Shown here: positions 1-8,727 of the stretch, in pieces
How the letters are laid out: every line of letters starts with the position of its first letter
Position numbering within the stretch: the first letter of the stretch is position 1
From: Dehalococcoidales bacterium
Lineage (GTDB): Bacteria; Chloroflexota; Dehalococcoidia; Lucifugimonadales; Lucifugimonadaceae
Reading direction: 5' to 3'
DNA: 35,470 nucleotides
Assembly: GCA_009937255.1 (NCBI GenBank)
Contig: JAACCT010000016.1
Coordinates: 1 to 35,470 of the forward strand
Position numbers and translations under genes: made by a program
Notes under the pieces: model-generated
Seen by the model: the letters and a program-made list of their open reading frames with translations, nothing else
What the model was told of the DNA's origin: nothing
Database searches by the model: none

Positions 1-401
1 ATAGTACTAGCTAATCTCTCTCCCATTTCCTCTTCTGCAAAAATAACCTTATCGCAACCTAATCTTTTCAAAGTACTTTCATGAAGAGTAGAAGATGCTC
101 TAGCCATAACTGTGCCTATATTAAACGTCTTAAAAAGAACTGTAACCATAACTGAAGTTTCAATATTTGAAGCCATGGCTACTACCCCAACATCAAAATC
201 TTGAACTCCTAGCTCTCTAAGAGCATTTTCAGATGAAGCATCCGCAGTTACAGGATATGTTACCTGTCCAATCATTGATTGGACTTTTTCTTCATCTTTG
301 TCTATAGCCATTACATCATAACCTAGTTGATACATTTTGCTTGCAAAGCTAGTTCCAAACCTTCCTAATCCAACAACAACTATTTGTGGTTTTATCTTCA
401 T
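1..401 (-). CDS. ktrA: KtrA/TrkA-type potassium channel regulatory subunit (partial, 3' end beyond window)
   Basis: Cytoplasmic nucleotide-binding gating subunit of a Ktr potassium uptake system. It forms an RCK ring under the membrane subunit and responds to NAD(H) or ATP/ADP. The visible 133 codons are an N-terminal Rossmann RCK domain starting MKIKPQIVVVGLGRFG. They have the GxGxxG dinucleotide loop, an acidic residue at the end of beta-2 (MAIDKD) and a DA(S)xxxAL segment typical of TrkA_N. The start ATG lies 2 bases after the stop of the upstream ktrB, so the two are surely co-transcribed and probably translationally coupled. The C-terminal RCK_C half lies outside the window. KtrA and single-domain TrkA cannot be separated without the C-terminus, but pairing with a KtrB-like channel favours KtrA. 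Confidence 0.9.
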   Translation of the reverse strand, partial: MKIKPQIVVVGLGRFGTSFASKMYQLGYDVMAIDKDEEKVQSMIGQVTYPVTADASSENALRELGVQDFDVGVVAMASNIETSVMVTVLFKTFNIGTVMARASSTLHESTLKRLGCDKVIFAEEEMGERLAST

Positions 402-403
402 TT

Positions 404-1888
404 TTATCCTAACCTGATATTTTCATATGCTGGCTTAGCATTTACTTTATAATTTTTACCTATGAACATAAGTGCTAATAGTAATGGTCCAAATCTACCA
501 ATGATCATTAGAAAAATAATAAAAATTTTAGAAACTCCGCTTAATTCACTAGTAATACCTGTTGTTAAACCTACATTACCAAAAGCGCTAACACATTCAA
601 AAAGTAATTCTCTAAATATATTATCAGGTTCAAAAGCTGAAATAATCATAAATGAAAAAATTATAACAAGTATTGAAAAAATAAAAATTATTAAGGCTCT
701 TCTTGTAGCTTCTTTTGATAGTGTCCTTTTAAATATAGTTATATCTTCTTTACCCATAATATTAGATATTAAAGCAGCAAAAATTACGGTTAAAGTCCCA
801 ACTTTTATACCACCTGAAACTGAAAGAGAACCGCCCCCAACAAACATTAGCATCATAGTAGTTACACTTGTACTGTTATGTATTAAGTTGTAATCAATTA
901 AAGAAAATCCAGAAGTTCTATTAAAACTATGGAAAAAAGAAATTAGAATTTTATTTTCAACAGATTCTTTTCCTAAAGTATGAATATTTGACCACTCAGA
1001 AAACATAAACTGTAACATTCCAAATAGGATCATAAATATTGTAGTAGAAATCACAACTTTAAAGTTTAAAGAAAAAAACATACTTTTGAATTTAGATTGT
1101 AAAAATAATTTAAAATTTTCTATAAATTCTAAAATAATAGGATATCCAATGCTTCCTAAAAAAACTAAAAAAGATATTGTATATAGCATATTTATATTTT
1201 GACTAATTGATCCAATGCTTCCTCCATTTTTATCGGAGATAATATCAAAGCCTGCTCCATTGAAAGATGAAATACTTTGAAAAATTGAGTTAAAACATAC
1301 ACTATAATTATTATTAAGATCTTTAGAATTCCACAGAAAATAGATAGCAATAACCCCAATAATTTGGATTGCAACAGTTATATAAAAAATATTTAGAACT
1401 ACTTTTATTGAAGTCCCTGAATTAAATTTTGAAGTGCTACTATCTGAAATACTTTCATTTATTAACATTTTTTGTTCTAAATTAATCTTTTTCCCAAAAA
1501 AAATATAAATTAAAAATCCAGCACCTACCATAAATCCTAACCCACCTACAATAGATAATATTGAAATTATTGTTAAGCCATATATATTCCAAGTAACCTC
1601 AGATTGTAAGGGTGTAAGCCCAGTCACTGTTACGGCAGATGCAGATATAAAAAAACTATCTATTAGGCTAATAGATTGATTTGAATTACTAGAAAATGGT
1701 AAAAATAATCCAATAGCACCTATAAAAATTAAAAATATAAGACCATAAAATAATAATAAGGGAGAATTTATCCCTCTTCTTGATTTTGATCTTTTGTCTA
1801 ATCTAATAATTTCAGTTTTAAGTTCAGATGATCTCTGGACTCTATGAATTTTATTTCCATCTTTATTTTTTAAATCAAAGTTATTCAT
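404..1888 (-). CDS. ktrB: KtrB/TrkH-family potassium uptake membrane subunit
   Basis: Integral membrane potassium-translocating subunit of a Ktr/Trk system, 494 aa, within the normal KtrB range (about 440-500). The protein has the fourfold M1-P-M2 layout of the superfamily of K+ transporters. The four filter loops are visible around TVTGLT (87-92), NGAGFD (210-215), NRTSGFS (323-329) and GNVGLTTG (437-444), each keeping the filter glycine. The first ~40 residues are a basic, lysine/arginine-rich cytoplasmic tail. A glycine-rich stretch near 350-362 (GGGSLSVSGG) matches the family's intramembrane gate loop before the last repeat. The gene is first in a minus-strand pair with ktrA and diverges from the folate genes across a 90-base AT-rich gap. 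The family is known to be Na+-coupled in many bacteria; ion specificity here is inferred. Confidence 0.95.
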   Translation of the reverse strand: MNNFDLKNKDGNKIHRVQRSSELKTEIIRLDKRSKSRRGINSPLLLFYGLIFLIFIGAIGLFLPFSSNSNQSISLIDSFFISASAVTVTGLTPLQSEVTWNIYGLTIISILSIVGGLGFMVGAGFLIYIFFGKKINLEQKMLINESISDSSTSKFNSGTSIKVVLNIFYITVAIQIIGVIAIYFLWNSKDLNNNYSVCFNSIFQSISSFNGAGFDIISDKNGGSIGSISQNINMLYTISFLVFLGSIGYPIILEFIENFKLFLQSKFKSMFFSLNFKVVISTTIFMILFGMLQFMFSEWSNIHTLGKESVENKILISFFHSFNRTSGFSLIDYNLIHNSTSVTTMMLMFVGGGSLSVSGGIKVGTLTVIFAALISNIMGKEDITIFKRTLSKEATRRALIIFIFSILVIIFSFMIISAFEPDNIFRELLFECVSAFGNVGLTTGITSELSGVSKIFIIFLMIIGRFGPLLLALMFIGKNYKVNAKPAYENIRLG

Positions 1889-1978
1889 AAATCTAATTTA
1901 ATTACTTATTTTTAATTTATTTATTTTATATATAGATTATACTTACAATTATTATTATATTCTTTCAAATTATTTTTT

Positions 1979-2767
1979 ATGCTTAAATACTCGCTAGAAA
2001 TTATTCCTAAACAATTAGAACGAATTGAACTTCTTCCTAAAGATAAATTTAAAGATATTTATGTGGCCTTTATACCAGGTGACAATTATAAAAATATTAT
2101 TCTTGCTTCTAAAACTTTAATTACTAAAGGTTATAATCCAGTTCCACATATACCTTCAAGAAGTATCTTGAATGAAATTCAATTAAATGATTTTTTATTA
2201 GGTCTAAATACTATTGGTGTAAAAAAAATATTAGCTATTGGTGGAAGTCCTAAAAACAAAATAGGAATTTTTGATAAAACTATGGATATTTTTAATACAG
2301 GAATATTTAACAATTATGATTTTAATCACATAAATATAGCGGGTCATCCTGAAGGGAATCCTGATGATTTAGATTCTGATGAAAATCTTTATGAAAAGTG
2401 TCAATGGCTTTATAAAAATAAATATAAATCTTCTATAGTAACTCAATGGACACTGAATATTGACTTGACTAATGATTGGATAAAAAAAATTAAAACTTAT
2501 ACTGATACTAAATATAAAAATAATTTTGATATTAGTATAGGAATAGCTGGGCCAGCAAAATTATCAACTTTAATTAATTATGCAAAAATTTGTGGAGTCT
2601 CAGCGACGAGTCTAATTATAAAAAATAAAAAATTTGGATTAACAAAACTAATTAAACACAACCCATCTGAAATTTTAAATAATTTAAATAATTATGATAA
2701 TGTTCATTTTTTCCCTTTTGGTGGTATTAAAGAACTTTCTAATTGGATTGAAAAAAATAAAGGATAA
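1979..2767 (+). CDS. Atypical methylenetetrahydrofolate reductase (MTHFR/MetF family)
   Basis: Flavin-dependent TIM-barrel protein of the MTHFR family, 262 aa, shorter than E. coli MetF (296). Family landmarks are recognisable but diverged: SLEIIPK near the N-terminus (for SFEFFPP), HIPSRS near residue 55 (for the H-isoAR motif), a GGS turn where MetF has RGD, AGHPEGNPD near 120 (for GYPEGHP) and TQW near 150 (for TQFFFD). The catalytic Glu of the first strand and the Gln of the TQ motif are kept. The next gene, 2 bases downstream, is a pterin-binding methyltransferase, so the pair probably moves methyl groups to or from tetrahydrofolate. The divergence from MetF means this could be a dedicated catabolic paralogue (oxidising methyl-THF from demethylation) rather than the methionine-biosynthesis enzyme. 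ATG start; a short AT-rich leader precedes it with no clear Shine-Dalgarno. Confidence 0.8.
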   Translation: MLKYSLEIIPKQLERIELLPKDKFKDIYVAFIPGDNYKNIILASKTLITKGYNPVPHIPSRSILNEIQLNDFLLGLNTIGVKKILAIGGSPKNKIGIFDKTMDIFNTGIFNNYDFNHINIAGHPEGNPDDLDSDENLYEKCQWLYKNKYKSSIVTQWTLNIDLTNDWIKKIKTYTDTKYKNNFDISIGIAGPAKLSTLINYAKICGVSATSLIIKNKKFGLTKLIKHNPSEILNNLNNYDNVHFFPFGGIKELSNWIEKNKG

Positions 2768-2769
2768 CT

Positions 2770-3768
2770 ATGTCAAAATTTATTATTATTGGTGAAAATA
2801 TTCATACAACCAGGTCTGTAAAACTTGGAGGTATTAGATCAGCAAAGATAGATAATAAAGAGGTTATTTCATATAAAAAAATTGGAGATAAATATTCATA
2901 TATGGATATTCCTGAGCATTTTAAATCCACTCAACCATATAAGCAGGGACAATTAAAGCATTTCATGATAGCAATTTGGCAGGGAATGAATGGAGATACT
3001 TCTCAAGGTATAGATTATATTAAATGGGAAATTCAAAGACAGATTAATAATCAAGCTTCTTTTTTAGATATAAATGTTGATGAGTATAGTTATAAAATTG
3101 AAGAGCAAATTTTGGCAATGAATTGGCTTGTAAATATCATAAAGGAATTTTCTTCTATTCCTGTATCTATTGATTCTTCTAATCCAGAAATAATTAAAGC
3201 AGGACTTAAAGAATATGATAATCACATGCGTCCTTTAGTAAACTCTTTATCCTTAGAACGAATTGATTTAATTGAGACTATAATTCAATATAATGCACAA
3301 GTTGTTGTAAGTGCTGCTAGTGAAAGTAGTATGCCAGATAGTGCTGAAGAAAGAATTAAGAACCTAAGAAATATTATGAATAACTCAAAACAAAAAGGAA
3401 TTATTGAAAAAGATATATTTATAGATCCATTAATATTTCCTATATCTGTATCTTCTTCTTATGGTAATGATGCATTGAATGCAATAAGTATGATTAAAGA
3501 AATATGGCCGGAAGTAAACATTACAGGTGGAATGAGTAATGTATCTTTTGGATTACCTAAAAGGAAACTAATCAATGATGTATTTATTAGTCTCGCAATA
3601 GAGAAAGGTGCTAATTCTGGAATTATAAATCCTGTAGAATCAAAAATAGATAGAATATTAAATATTGATAAAACAACTGAAGCATATGATATTGCGAAGT
3701 CAATGCTTGAAGGGAATGACGAATTTTGTGTTTCTTACCTAAAAGCTTTCAGAGAAAAGAGGATCTGA
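2770..3768 (+). CDS. Pterin-binding methyltransferase (methyltetrahydrofolate:corrinoid methyltransferase-like)
   Basis: TIM-barrel pterin-binding protein of the dihydropteroate synthase/MeTr superfamily, 332 aa. Visible pterin-site signatures match methyltetrahydrofolate:corrinoid methyltransferases such as AcsE and the MetH folate domain: IGENIHTTR (7-15), LDIN (99-102), PVSIDSSNP (131-139), VNSLS (157-161), DPLIFPIS (219-226) and GMSNVSFGLP (254-263). The Asn in the last motif corresponds to the N5-protonation residue of MeTr. A segment of about 60 residues (15-75) between strand 1 and the first helix is longer than in AcsE. It sits 2 bases after the MTHFR-like gene and 1 base before the YihY gene, so it is mid-operon. 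No corrinoid protein or substrate methyltransferase is in the window, so the methyl donor (for example a methylated amine, betaine or ether) is unknown. It lacks the features expected of folate biosynthetic FolP. Confidence 0.82.
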   Translation: MSKFIIIGENIHTTRSVKLGGIRSAKIDNKEVISYKKIGDKYSYMDIPEHFKSTQPYKQGQLKHFMIAIWQGMNGDTSQGIDYIKWEIQRQINNQASFLDINVDEYSYKIEEQILAMNWLVNIIKEFSSIPVSIDSSNPEIIKAGLKEYDNHMRPLVNSLSLERIDLIETIIQYNAQVVVSAASESSMPDSAEERIKNLRNIMNNSKQKGIIEKDIFIDPLIFPISVSSSYGNDALNAISMIKEIWPEVNITGGMSNVSFGLPKRKLINDVFISLAIEKGANSGIINPVESKIDRILNIDKTTEAYDIAKSMLEGNDEFCVSYLKAFREKRI

Positions 3769-3769
3769 A

Positions 3770-4681
3770 GTGTATTTGATACGTTTCTTTCTATGGTTTT
3801 TGAGGTTTGTTGGAGATATTGTTAATGAATTTATAGAAAAAAATGTACCTTTTATGTGTGCTTCTATTTCTTTTTATGCATTTTTTTCTTTATTTCCCTT
3901 ATTGCTAGCTTTGATAATGATTTTTTCAATATTTATAGGTATTAGAGATTTTGAGGAAATTATAATTGACTCTTTAATGAATTTAATTCCAATTTTTGAT
4001 GAACAAGATGATGAATTCCTGAAGACTTTCTTTGATAGTTTAACTTCAAATAGATTAGCTACAAGTACCCTTGCAGCCATAGGATTACTTTTTGCTTCTA
4101 GTGCAGTTTTTGGAACTATTAGAAAAAGTATTAATTTTATATGGGAAATTGATAAAAAAAGAACTTTTTTTCAAGAGAGAAAAATTGATTTTTCTATGCT
4201 TTTTTTAGCTTCATCTTTACTTATTGGTTCGGTTGTTTTAACTACAGGATTAAGTTTTTTGAGTGAATTATTTGTAATTACTTTTCCTGATTCTCCATTA
4301 ATTGATCCTAATATTTGGAATAGAATGGCATTATTAGTTCCTCCATTATTAACTTTTTTAGTTTTTCTGATTTGTTTTTGGTGGTTACCAAATATTGAAC
4401 TGAGTTTTATTTCTGTTTTTCCTGCTGCTTTAATTGCAACTTTAGCTGAAGAGATAACTAAAATGTTATTTATATTGTATTTGAGAAATTTTAGTGGTCT
4501 TTCAGGGTCTATTTATGGAGGAGTTAGCGCAATTATTGTTTTTATGGCTTTTATATACATATCATCAATAATTCTTTTAGTAGGAGCTCAAGTTTCTGCC
4601 AGAAATACTATTTATATAAATATTAGAAAGCAAAATCATCAAAATAATATACTACAAAATAGTTTAGATAGATTGAGTTAG
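3770..4681 (+). CDS. YihY/BrkB family inner membrane protein
   Basis: Polytopic membrane protein of the YihY/virulence factor BrkB family, 303 aa, with about six hydrophobic segments. These include the family hallmark near residues 28-55 (CASISFYAFFSLFPLLLAL) and GLSGSIYGGVSAIIVFMAFIYISSIILLVGAQ near 243-274, which contains the glycine-rich turn typical of the last helices. The family was once called ribonuclease BN, but that activity belongs to another gene; its true function is not settled. The start is GTG, 1 base after the stop of the methyltransferase gene; the first ATG would delete part of helix 1. The 3' end overlaps ileS by 4 bases tail-to-tail. Co-transcription with folate genes is probably incidental. 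Confidence 0.88.
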   Translation: MYLIRFFLWFLRFVGDIVNEFIEKNVPFMCASISFYAFFSLFPLLLALIMIFSIFIGIRDFEEIIIDSLMNLIPIFDEQDDEFLKTFFDSLTSNRLATSTLAAIGLLFASSAVFGTIRKSINFIWEIDKKRTFFQERKIDFSMLFLASSLLIGSVVLTTGLSFLSELFVITFPDSPLIDPNIWNRMALLVPPLLTFLVFLICFWWLPNIELSFISVFPAALIATLAEEITKMLFILYLRNFSGLSGSIYGGVSAIIVFMAFIYISSIILLVGAQVSARNTIYINIRKQNHQNNILQNSLDRLS

Positions 4682-7600
4682 ATTTTATTTATGCTTAAAT
4701 CTAATTTATAAGAGTCAGAAATTTTAATTTCCTCACTATTTTTTGTTTTGCTAAAAATAATTGTTTCTGCTAAAGAATTAGACGAGATATAATTTTCAAA
4801 TTTGTCTAGAGTATCTTTAATTATTTGTTCCCCAAAAATATTTACAATAATTTTATCTGATATATCTAAATCAAGTTCTTTTCTCTTACTTTGTATAGCT
4901 CTCAATATATCTCTTGCAATACCTTCTATTTCTAAATCTTTATCAATATCAATATTTAAAGAAACAACTATATTTTCCTCAGGAATCTCTCTTGTTTCTG
5001 TCCCTGGTAATGATTCTTTTTCTATAAAATATTCATCTTCTTGTAATTTTTCATCAAGAATACTTAGAGTTTTATCACTATTTATTTCCCACTGGAAGTT
5101 ATTAGCAGCTTCCATAAATTTCCCTATATTTTTACCTAATTTTGGACCTAATTTCTTTAAGTTAATCTTTATTTTATTTCTATAAAGTAAATCAGAATTC
5201 TCGTCAACAATAATTTTTTTCGTATTCACTTCTTCAGTAATATAATTTTCAAAATCTTTAATCCACTCAATTTTATCTCCAGCTATTGTAATTTCTTTTA
5301 ATGGCTGTCTTACTCTAATATTATTTGATTTTCTTATTGCTAGACCAGCAGATGCAATGTCCCTTACAATATCCATTTTTTTTAAAAAATCTTCATCTGA
5401 AGGGAACACTTTTGTATCTGGCCAATCATTTAGGTGCACACTTTTGTCACTTGTAAGCTTAGTATAAATTTCTTCTGATATTAGGGGTAATAATGGCGAT
5501 AGAGCTTTAGTTAAATTTATTAGAACTGTATATAGAGTATCGTAGGCATTTTTAGAATCATTATTATCAGCATGTTTCCAAAACCTAGGCCTACTTCTTC
5601 TAATGTACCAATTATTAATTGCATCTATAAAATTAGGTACCGATTGACATGCGCTTGCAATATCATAGTTAGACAAGTGTTCATTAATATTTTCAATTAA
5701 TTCTTTTGTTTTCAATAATGCATATTTATCTAAAGGATTATCTGAAGCATAATTTTCTTTCGCAGATATATTTTCAGCATTAGCATAAAGGCAGAAGAAA
5801 TAAAATGAATTCCAAAGAGGAGTAATGATTAATCTTTGTGCATCAGCTATTCCTTTTCCTTCCATATCTATCTGTAAATTTTGCCCTTTGAGTATAGAAG
5901 AAGCACAAAAAAACCATCTAAGCGAATCAGCTCCATATTTATTCCACACCTTTTCAGGTTCAGGATAGTTTCTTAATTTTTTTGAAAGTTTGACCCCTTT
6001 GGTATCTAAAACAATTCCATGGCTTATAGAATTTTTAAAAGGAGGCTTATCAAATATAGCTGTACTGAGTACCATCATTGTATAAAACCATCCTCTAGTT
6101 TGCCCTATATATTCTACTATGAAATCTGCTGGGAAATGAGATTCAAACCAAGATTTATTTTCAAATGGATAGTGAACTTGAGCAAATGGCATTGAACCTG
6201 ATTCAAACCAACAATCAAAAACTTCTGGAACTCTTCTCATTATACTTTTGCCAGTAGGATCATCAGGATTTACTCTTGTTAATTTATCAATATGGGGTCT
6301 GTGTAAATCTTTTGGCCTTTCGCCAAAATCTTTTTCTAACTCATCAAGACTTCCATATACATCAATTCGTGGATATGTTGGGTCATCTGATCTCCAAACT
6401 GGTATTGGTGATCCCCAAAATCTATTTCTACTTATTGACCAGTCTCTAGCACCTTCTAACCATTTTCCAAATGTCCCATCTTTTATATGAGCAGGGACCC
6501 AATTTATTTCTTGATTTAATTCCACCATTCTTTTCTTAAATGAAGAAACATTAACATACCAAGAGTTCACAGACTTATAAATTAATGGTTCATCTGTTAT
6601 CCAACTATGTGGATAATTATGAAGATATGATTCTTTTTTTATGATGATGTTTTTTTCTTTCAAATAGGAAATGATTTTTTCATTTGCATCAAAAACATTT
6701 ATTCCTTCAAAGTCAGTAATTTCTTTTGTAAATTTACCCTGATCATCAACAGGACAAACAAGCTTAATATTATTTTTTTCACAAACCATTTGGTCATCTT
6801 CTCCAAATCCTGGGGCCATATGAACTATTCCTGTCCCTTCGTCTGTGTTAACAAAATCTGCTTCTAAAACTCTAAAAGAGTTTTTGTTTTCTTTAAAATA
6901 TGAAAACATTGGCTTATATATAATTCCTACTAAATCTTTTCCCTTAATTTCAGATATTTTTTCATACCCTTTTAATTCCTCATTAAAATTTTCTAAAATA
7001 TTTTTTGCAATAATATAGTTTTCTTTATTGAGGCTAATTACCTCATAATCTATATTATTTCCAACTGCACACGCTAGATTTGAAGGCAATGTCCATGGAG
7101 TAGTTGTCCATGCGAGTAAAAAAGTCTTATTTTTGTTTTTAAGATTTATGTCTGTTTCTAAAATTTCAAATTTTACAGTGACTGCAGGATCTTTTCTTTC
7201 TCGGTAAGAATCATCCAGCCTAGTTTCAAAATTAGATAATGGAGTTTCTGCTTTCCAAGAGTATGGCATAACTCTATCTTTTTCATAAACTAACCCTTTA
7301 TCCCATAGTTGTTTAAATGCCCAAATAACAGATTCCATATAATCTAAATCCATAGTTTTATAGTCATTTTTAAAGTCAACCCACCTAGCCTGCCTACCTA
7401 CACTTTTTTCCCATTCTTTAGTGTATTTCATTACAGATTCTCTACAATGATTATTGAAATTTTCAACCCCCAAACTTTGAATCTGTCTTCTTCCTGATAT
7501 TCCTAATTCTTTTTCAGATTCCATTTCGGCAGGTAATCCATGACAATCCCACCCAAATCTTCTATCTACCTTATTCCCTTTCATAGTTTGAAATCTTGGA

Positions 7601-7827
7601 ATTATGTCCTTAACAAATCCTGTAAGTAAATGTCCATAATGAGGTAGACCATTAGCAAATGGAGGGCCATCATAAAATACAAATTCACTAGAACCTTCTC
7701 TTTTTTTTAAAGATTCTGAAAAAGTATTTTCTTTAGCCCATTTATTTAAAATCCTTTCTTCAATATCTGGTAATGATACAGAAGATTCAATTTCAGGGTA
7801 ATATTTTTTATTTTTCATAGAATTCAT
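4678..7827 (-). CDS. ileS: Isoleucyl-tRNA synthetase, eukaryote-like (type 2) form
   Basis: Class I aminoacyl-tRNA synthetase that charges tRNA-Ile and edits misactivated valine, 1049 aa. The HIGH signature is HYGH (63-66, in GLPHYGHLLTG) and the KMSKS loop is KLSKK (613-617, followed by LRNYPEP). Both forms are characteristic of the type 2 enzymes of eukaryotic cytosol and a subset of bacteria. The CP1 editing domain shows TTTPWTLPSN (241-250) and GTGIVHMAPGFGEDD (331-345). The bacterial-type C-terminal zinc ribbon is not seen; instead there is the long alpha/beta tail of type 2 enzymes. Type 2 enzymes are known to be less sensitive to mupirocin. Two in-frame ATGs (7827 and 7818) could start it; the first is given. 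It follows the amidohydrolase gene by 37 bases. No T-box leader is seen. Confidence 0.97.
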   Translation of the reverse strand: MNSMKNKKYYPEIESSVSLPDIEERILNKWAKENTFSESLKKREGSSEFVFYDGPPFANGLPHYGHLLTGFVKDIIPRFQTMKGNKVDRRFGWDCHGLPAEMESEKELGISGRRQIQSLGVENFNNHCRESVMKYTKEWEKSVGRQARWVDFKNDYKTMDLDYMESVIWAFKQLWDKGLVYEKDRVMPYSWKAETPLSNFETRLDDSYRERKDPAVTVKFEILETDINLKNKNKTFLLAWTTTPWTLPSNLACAVGNNIDYEVISLNKENYIIAKNILENFNEELKGYEKISEIKGKDLVGIIYKPMFSYFKENKNSFRVLEADFVNTDEGTGIVHMAPGFGEDDQMVCEKNNIKLVCPVDDQGKFTKEITDFEGINVFDANEKIISYLKEKNIIIKKESYLHNYPHSWITDEPLIYKSVNSWYVNVSSFKKRMVELNQEINWVPAHIKDGTFGKWLEGARDWSISRNRFWGSPIPVWRSDDPTYPRIDVYGSLDELEKDFGERPKDLHRPHIDKLTRVNPDDPTGKSIMRRVPEVFDCWFESGSMPFAQVHYPFENKSWFESHFPADFIVEYIGQTRGWFYTMMVLSTAIFDKPPFKNSISHGIVLDTKGVKLSKKLRNYPEPEKVWNKYGADSLRWFFCASSILKGQNLQIDMEGKGIADAQRLIITPLWNSFYFFCLYANAENISAKENYASDNPLDKYALLKTKELIENINEHLSNYDIASACQSVPNFIDAINNWYIRRSRPRFWKHADNNDSKNAYDTLYTVLINLTKALSPLLPLISEEIYTKLTSDKSVHLNDWPDTKVFPSDEDFLKKMDIVRDIASAGLAIRKSNNIRVRQPLKEITIAGDKIEWIKDFENYITEEVNTKKIIVDENSDLLYRNKIKINLKKLGPKLGKNIGKFMEAANNFQWEINSDKTLSILDEKLQEDEYFIEKESLPGTETREIPEENIVVSLNIDIDKDLEIEGIARDILRAIQSKRKELDLDISDKIIVNIFGEQIIKDTLDKFENYISSNSLAETIIFSKTKNSEEIKISDSYKLDLSINKI

Positions 7828-7864
7828 ATCTCTAATAATTTTACATTTGAATGGGACATAAATA

Positions 7865-8689
7865 CTATAAATTGAATACAGATATTGGATTATAAGAAAG
7901 AATATAGTTTTTTTGTTCTGCTTCTAAATGTGAAATTTCGTTTAAACACCTTTCAATATTAATTAATGGGAAGTCTGTAGCAAATAATACTTTTTTTAAA
8001 GTTGAACTATTTAAAACCATATTAAAAATACTTTTATTATATAAAAATGGTTGTGCTGAGCAGTCATAAAAAACATTATGTAATACTTTTTTTACTTCAG
8101 GCATATGTTCATAAAAAATCAAACCTCCCCCAAAATGTGAAAATATAAATATATTATCGGGATTATTTTTTGCTAAATTATATAAATTTTGAGGATGATT
8201 GATTCCTTTACCATTATATTTATGACCAACTGGTTCTGATCCATGAATAATAATTGGTAAATTATTATCGTGAGCTATTTTTAGTATATTTTTAAAAATT
8301 TTATTTTTTTCATAATTTTCTTCATAGTTAAAATGTAATTCACCTATTCCTTTTATACCTTTATCAATACAATTTAATAATTCTTCTTCGGATTTTTTTG
8401 ATTTTATGTTAATTGAACAAAAAGGAATTATATTATTAGGATAATTATTTTTTGATTTAATAATATATTCATTTGTCATTGAGATTAAATCATCATTTTG
8501 CCAGCCAAAACCAGCAACTACTGCTTTATCAATATTATTTTTCCCTATTTCTTCTATTAATTCATTTGTTTGTATAATTTTAGTTTTACTTTCAAACAAT
8601 TCATTAAAAGTTTCATCTAGATTTTTAAATTTATCTATTTCATTAGAAATTTCTTTAGGAAGTATATGTGTTAGAGAATCAATTTTCAT
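7865..8689 (-). CDS. Amidohydrolase family 2 (TIM-barrel) protein with altered HxH motif
   Basis: Metal-dependent hydrolase or decarboxylase fold of the Amidohydro_2 family (as in ACMSD and 2,3-dihydroxybenzoate decarboxylase), 274 aa. The N-terminus reads MKIDSLTH, aligning with the usual D-x-H-x-H metal motif but with Leu at the first His position and His8 kept. Further family landmarks are IIHGSEP near 168 (strand 5 His), FSHFGGG near 204 (strand 6 His) and FATDFPL near 237 (strand 8 Asp). With only part of the metal set kept, it may bind a single metal differently or have changed chemistry. It is transcribed with ileS (37-base gap) and diverges from the DUF362 gene across 38 bases. No substrate can be assigned. 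Confidence 0.75.
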   Translation of the reverse strand: MKIDSLTHILPKEISNEIDKFKNLDETFNELFESKTKIIQTNELIEEIGKNNIDKAVVAGFGWQNDDLISMTNEYIIKSKNNYPNNIIPFCSINIKSKKSEEELLNCIDKGIKGIGELHFNYEENYEKNKIFKNILKIAHDNNLPIIIHGSEPVGHKYNGKGINHPQNLYNLAKNNPDNIFIFSHFGGGLIFYEHMPEVKKVLHNVFYDCSAQPFLYNKSIFNMVLNSSTLKKVLFATDFPLINIERCLNEISHLEAEQKNYILSYNPISVFNL

Positions 8690-8712
8690 AATATTAATTA
8701 TTTTTTTTTATC

Positions 8713-8718
8713 TATAAT
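8713..8718 (+). promoter_or_regulatory. Candidate -10 box (TATAAT) just upstream of the DUF362 gene
   Basis: A perfect TATAAT lies 9 bases before the ATG at 8728, inside the 38-base divergent gap. If used, transcription would begin within a few bases of the start codon. There is no Shine-Dalgarno in the gap, which fits a leaderless or near-leaderless mRNA. The -35 region would fall at about 8690-8696, at the start of the divergent gene, and is not distinctive. Confidence 0.45.
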
Positions 8719-8727
8719 TTAATCATA

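Noticed and set aside
462-893. Plus-strand 143-codon open frame inside ktrB
   Set aside because: It is the complement of a strongly conserved membrane protein gene; its composition mirrors the opposite strand and it has no ribosome-binding site.
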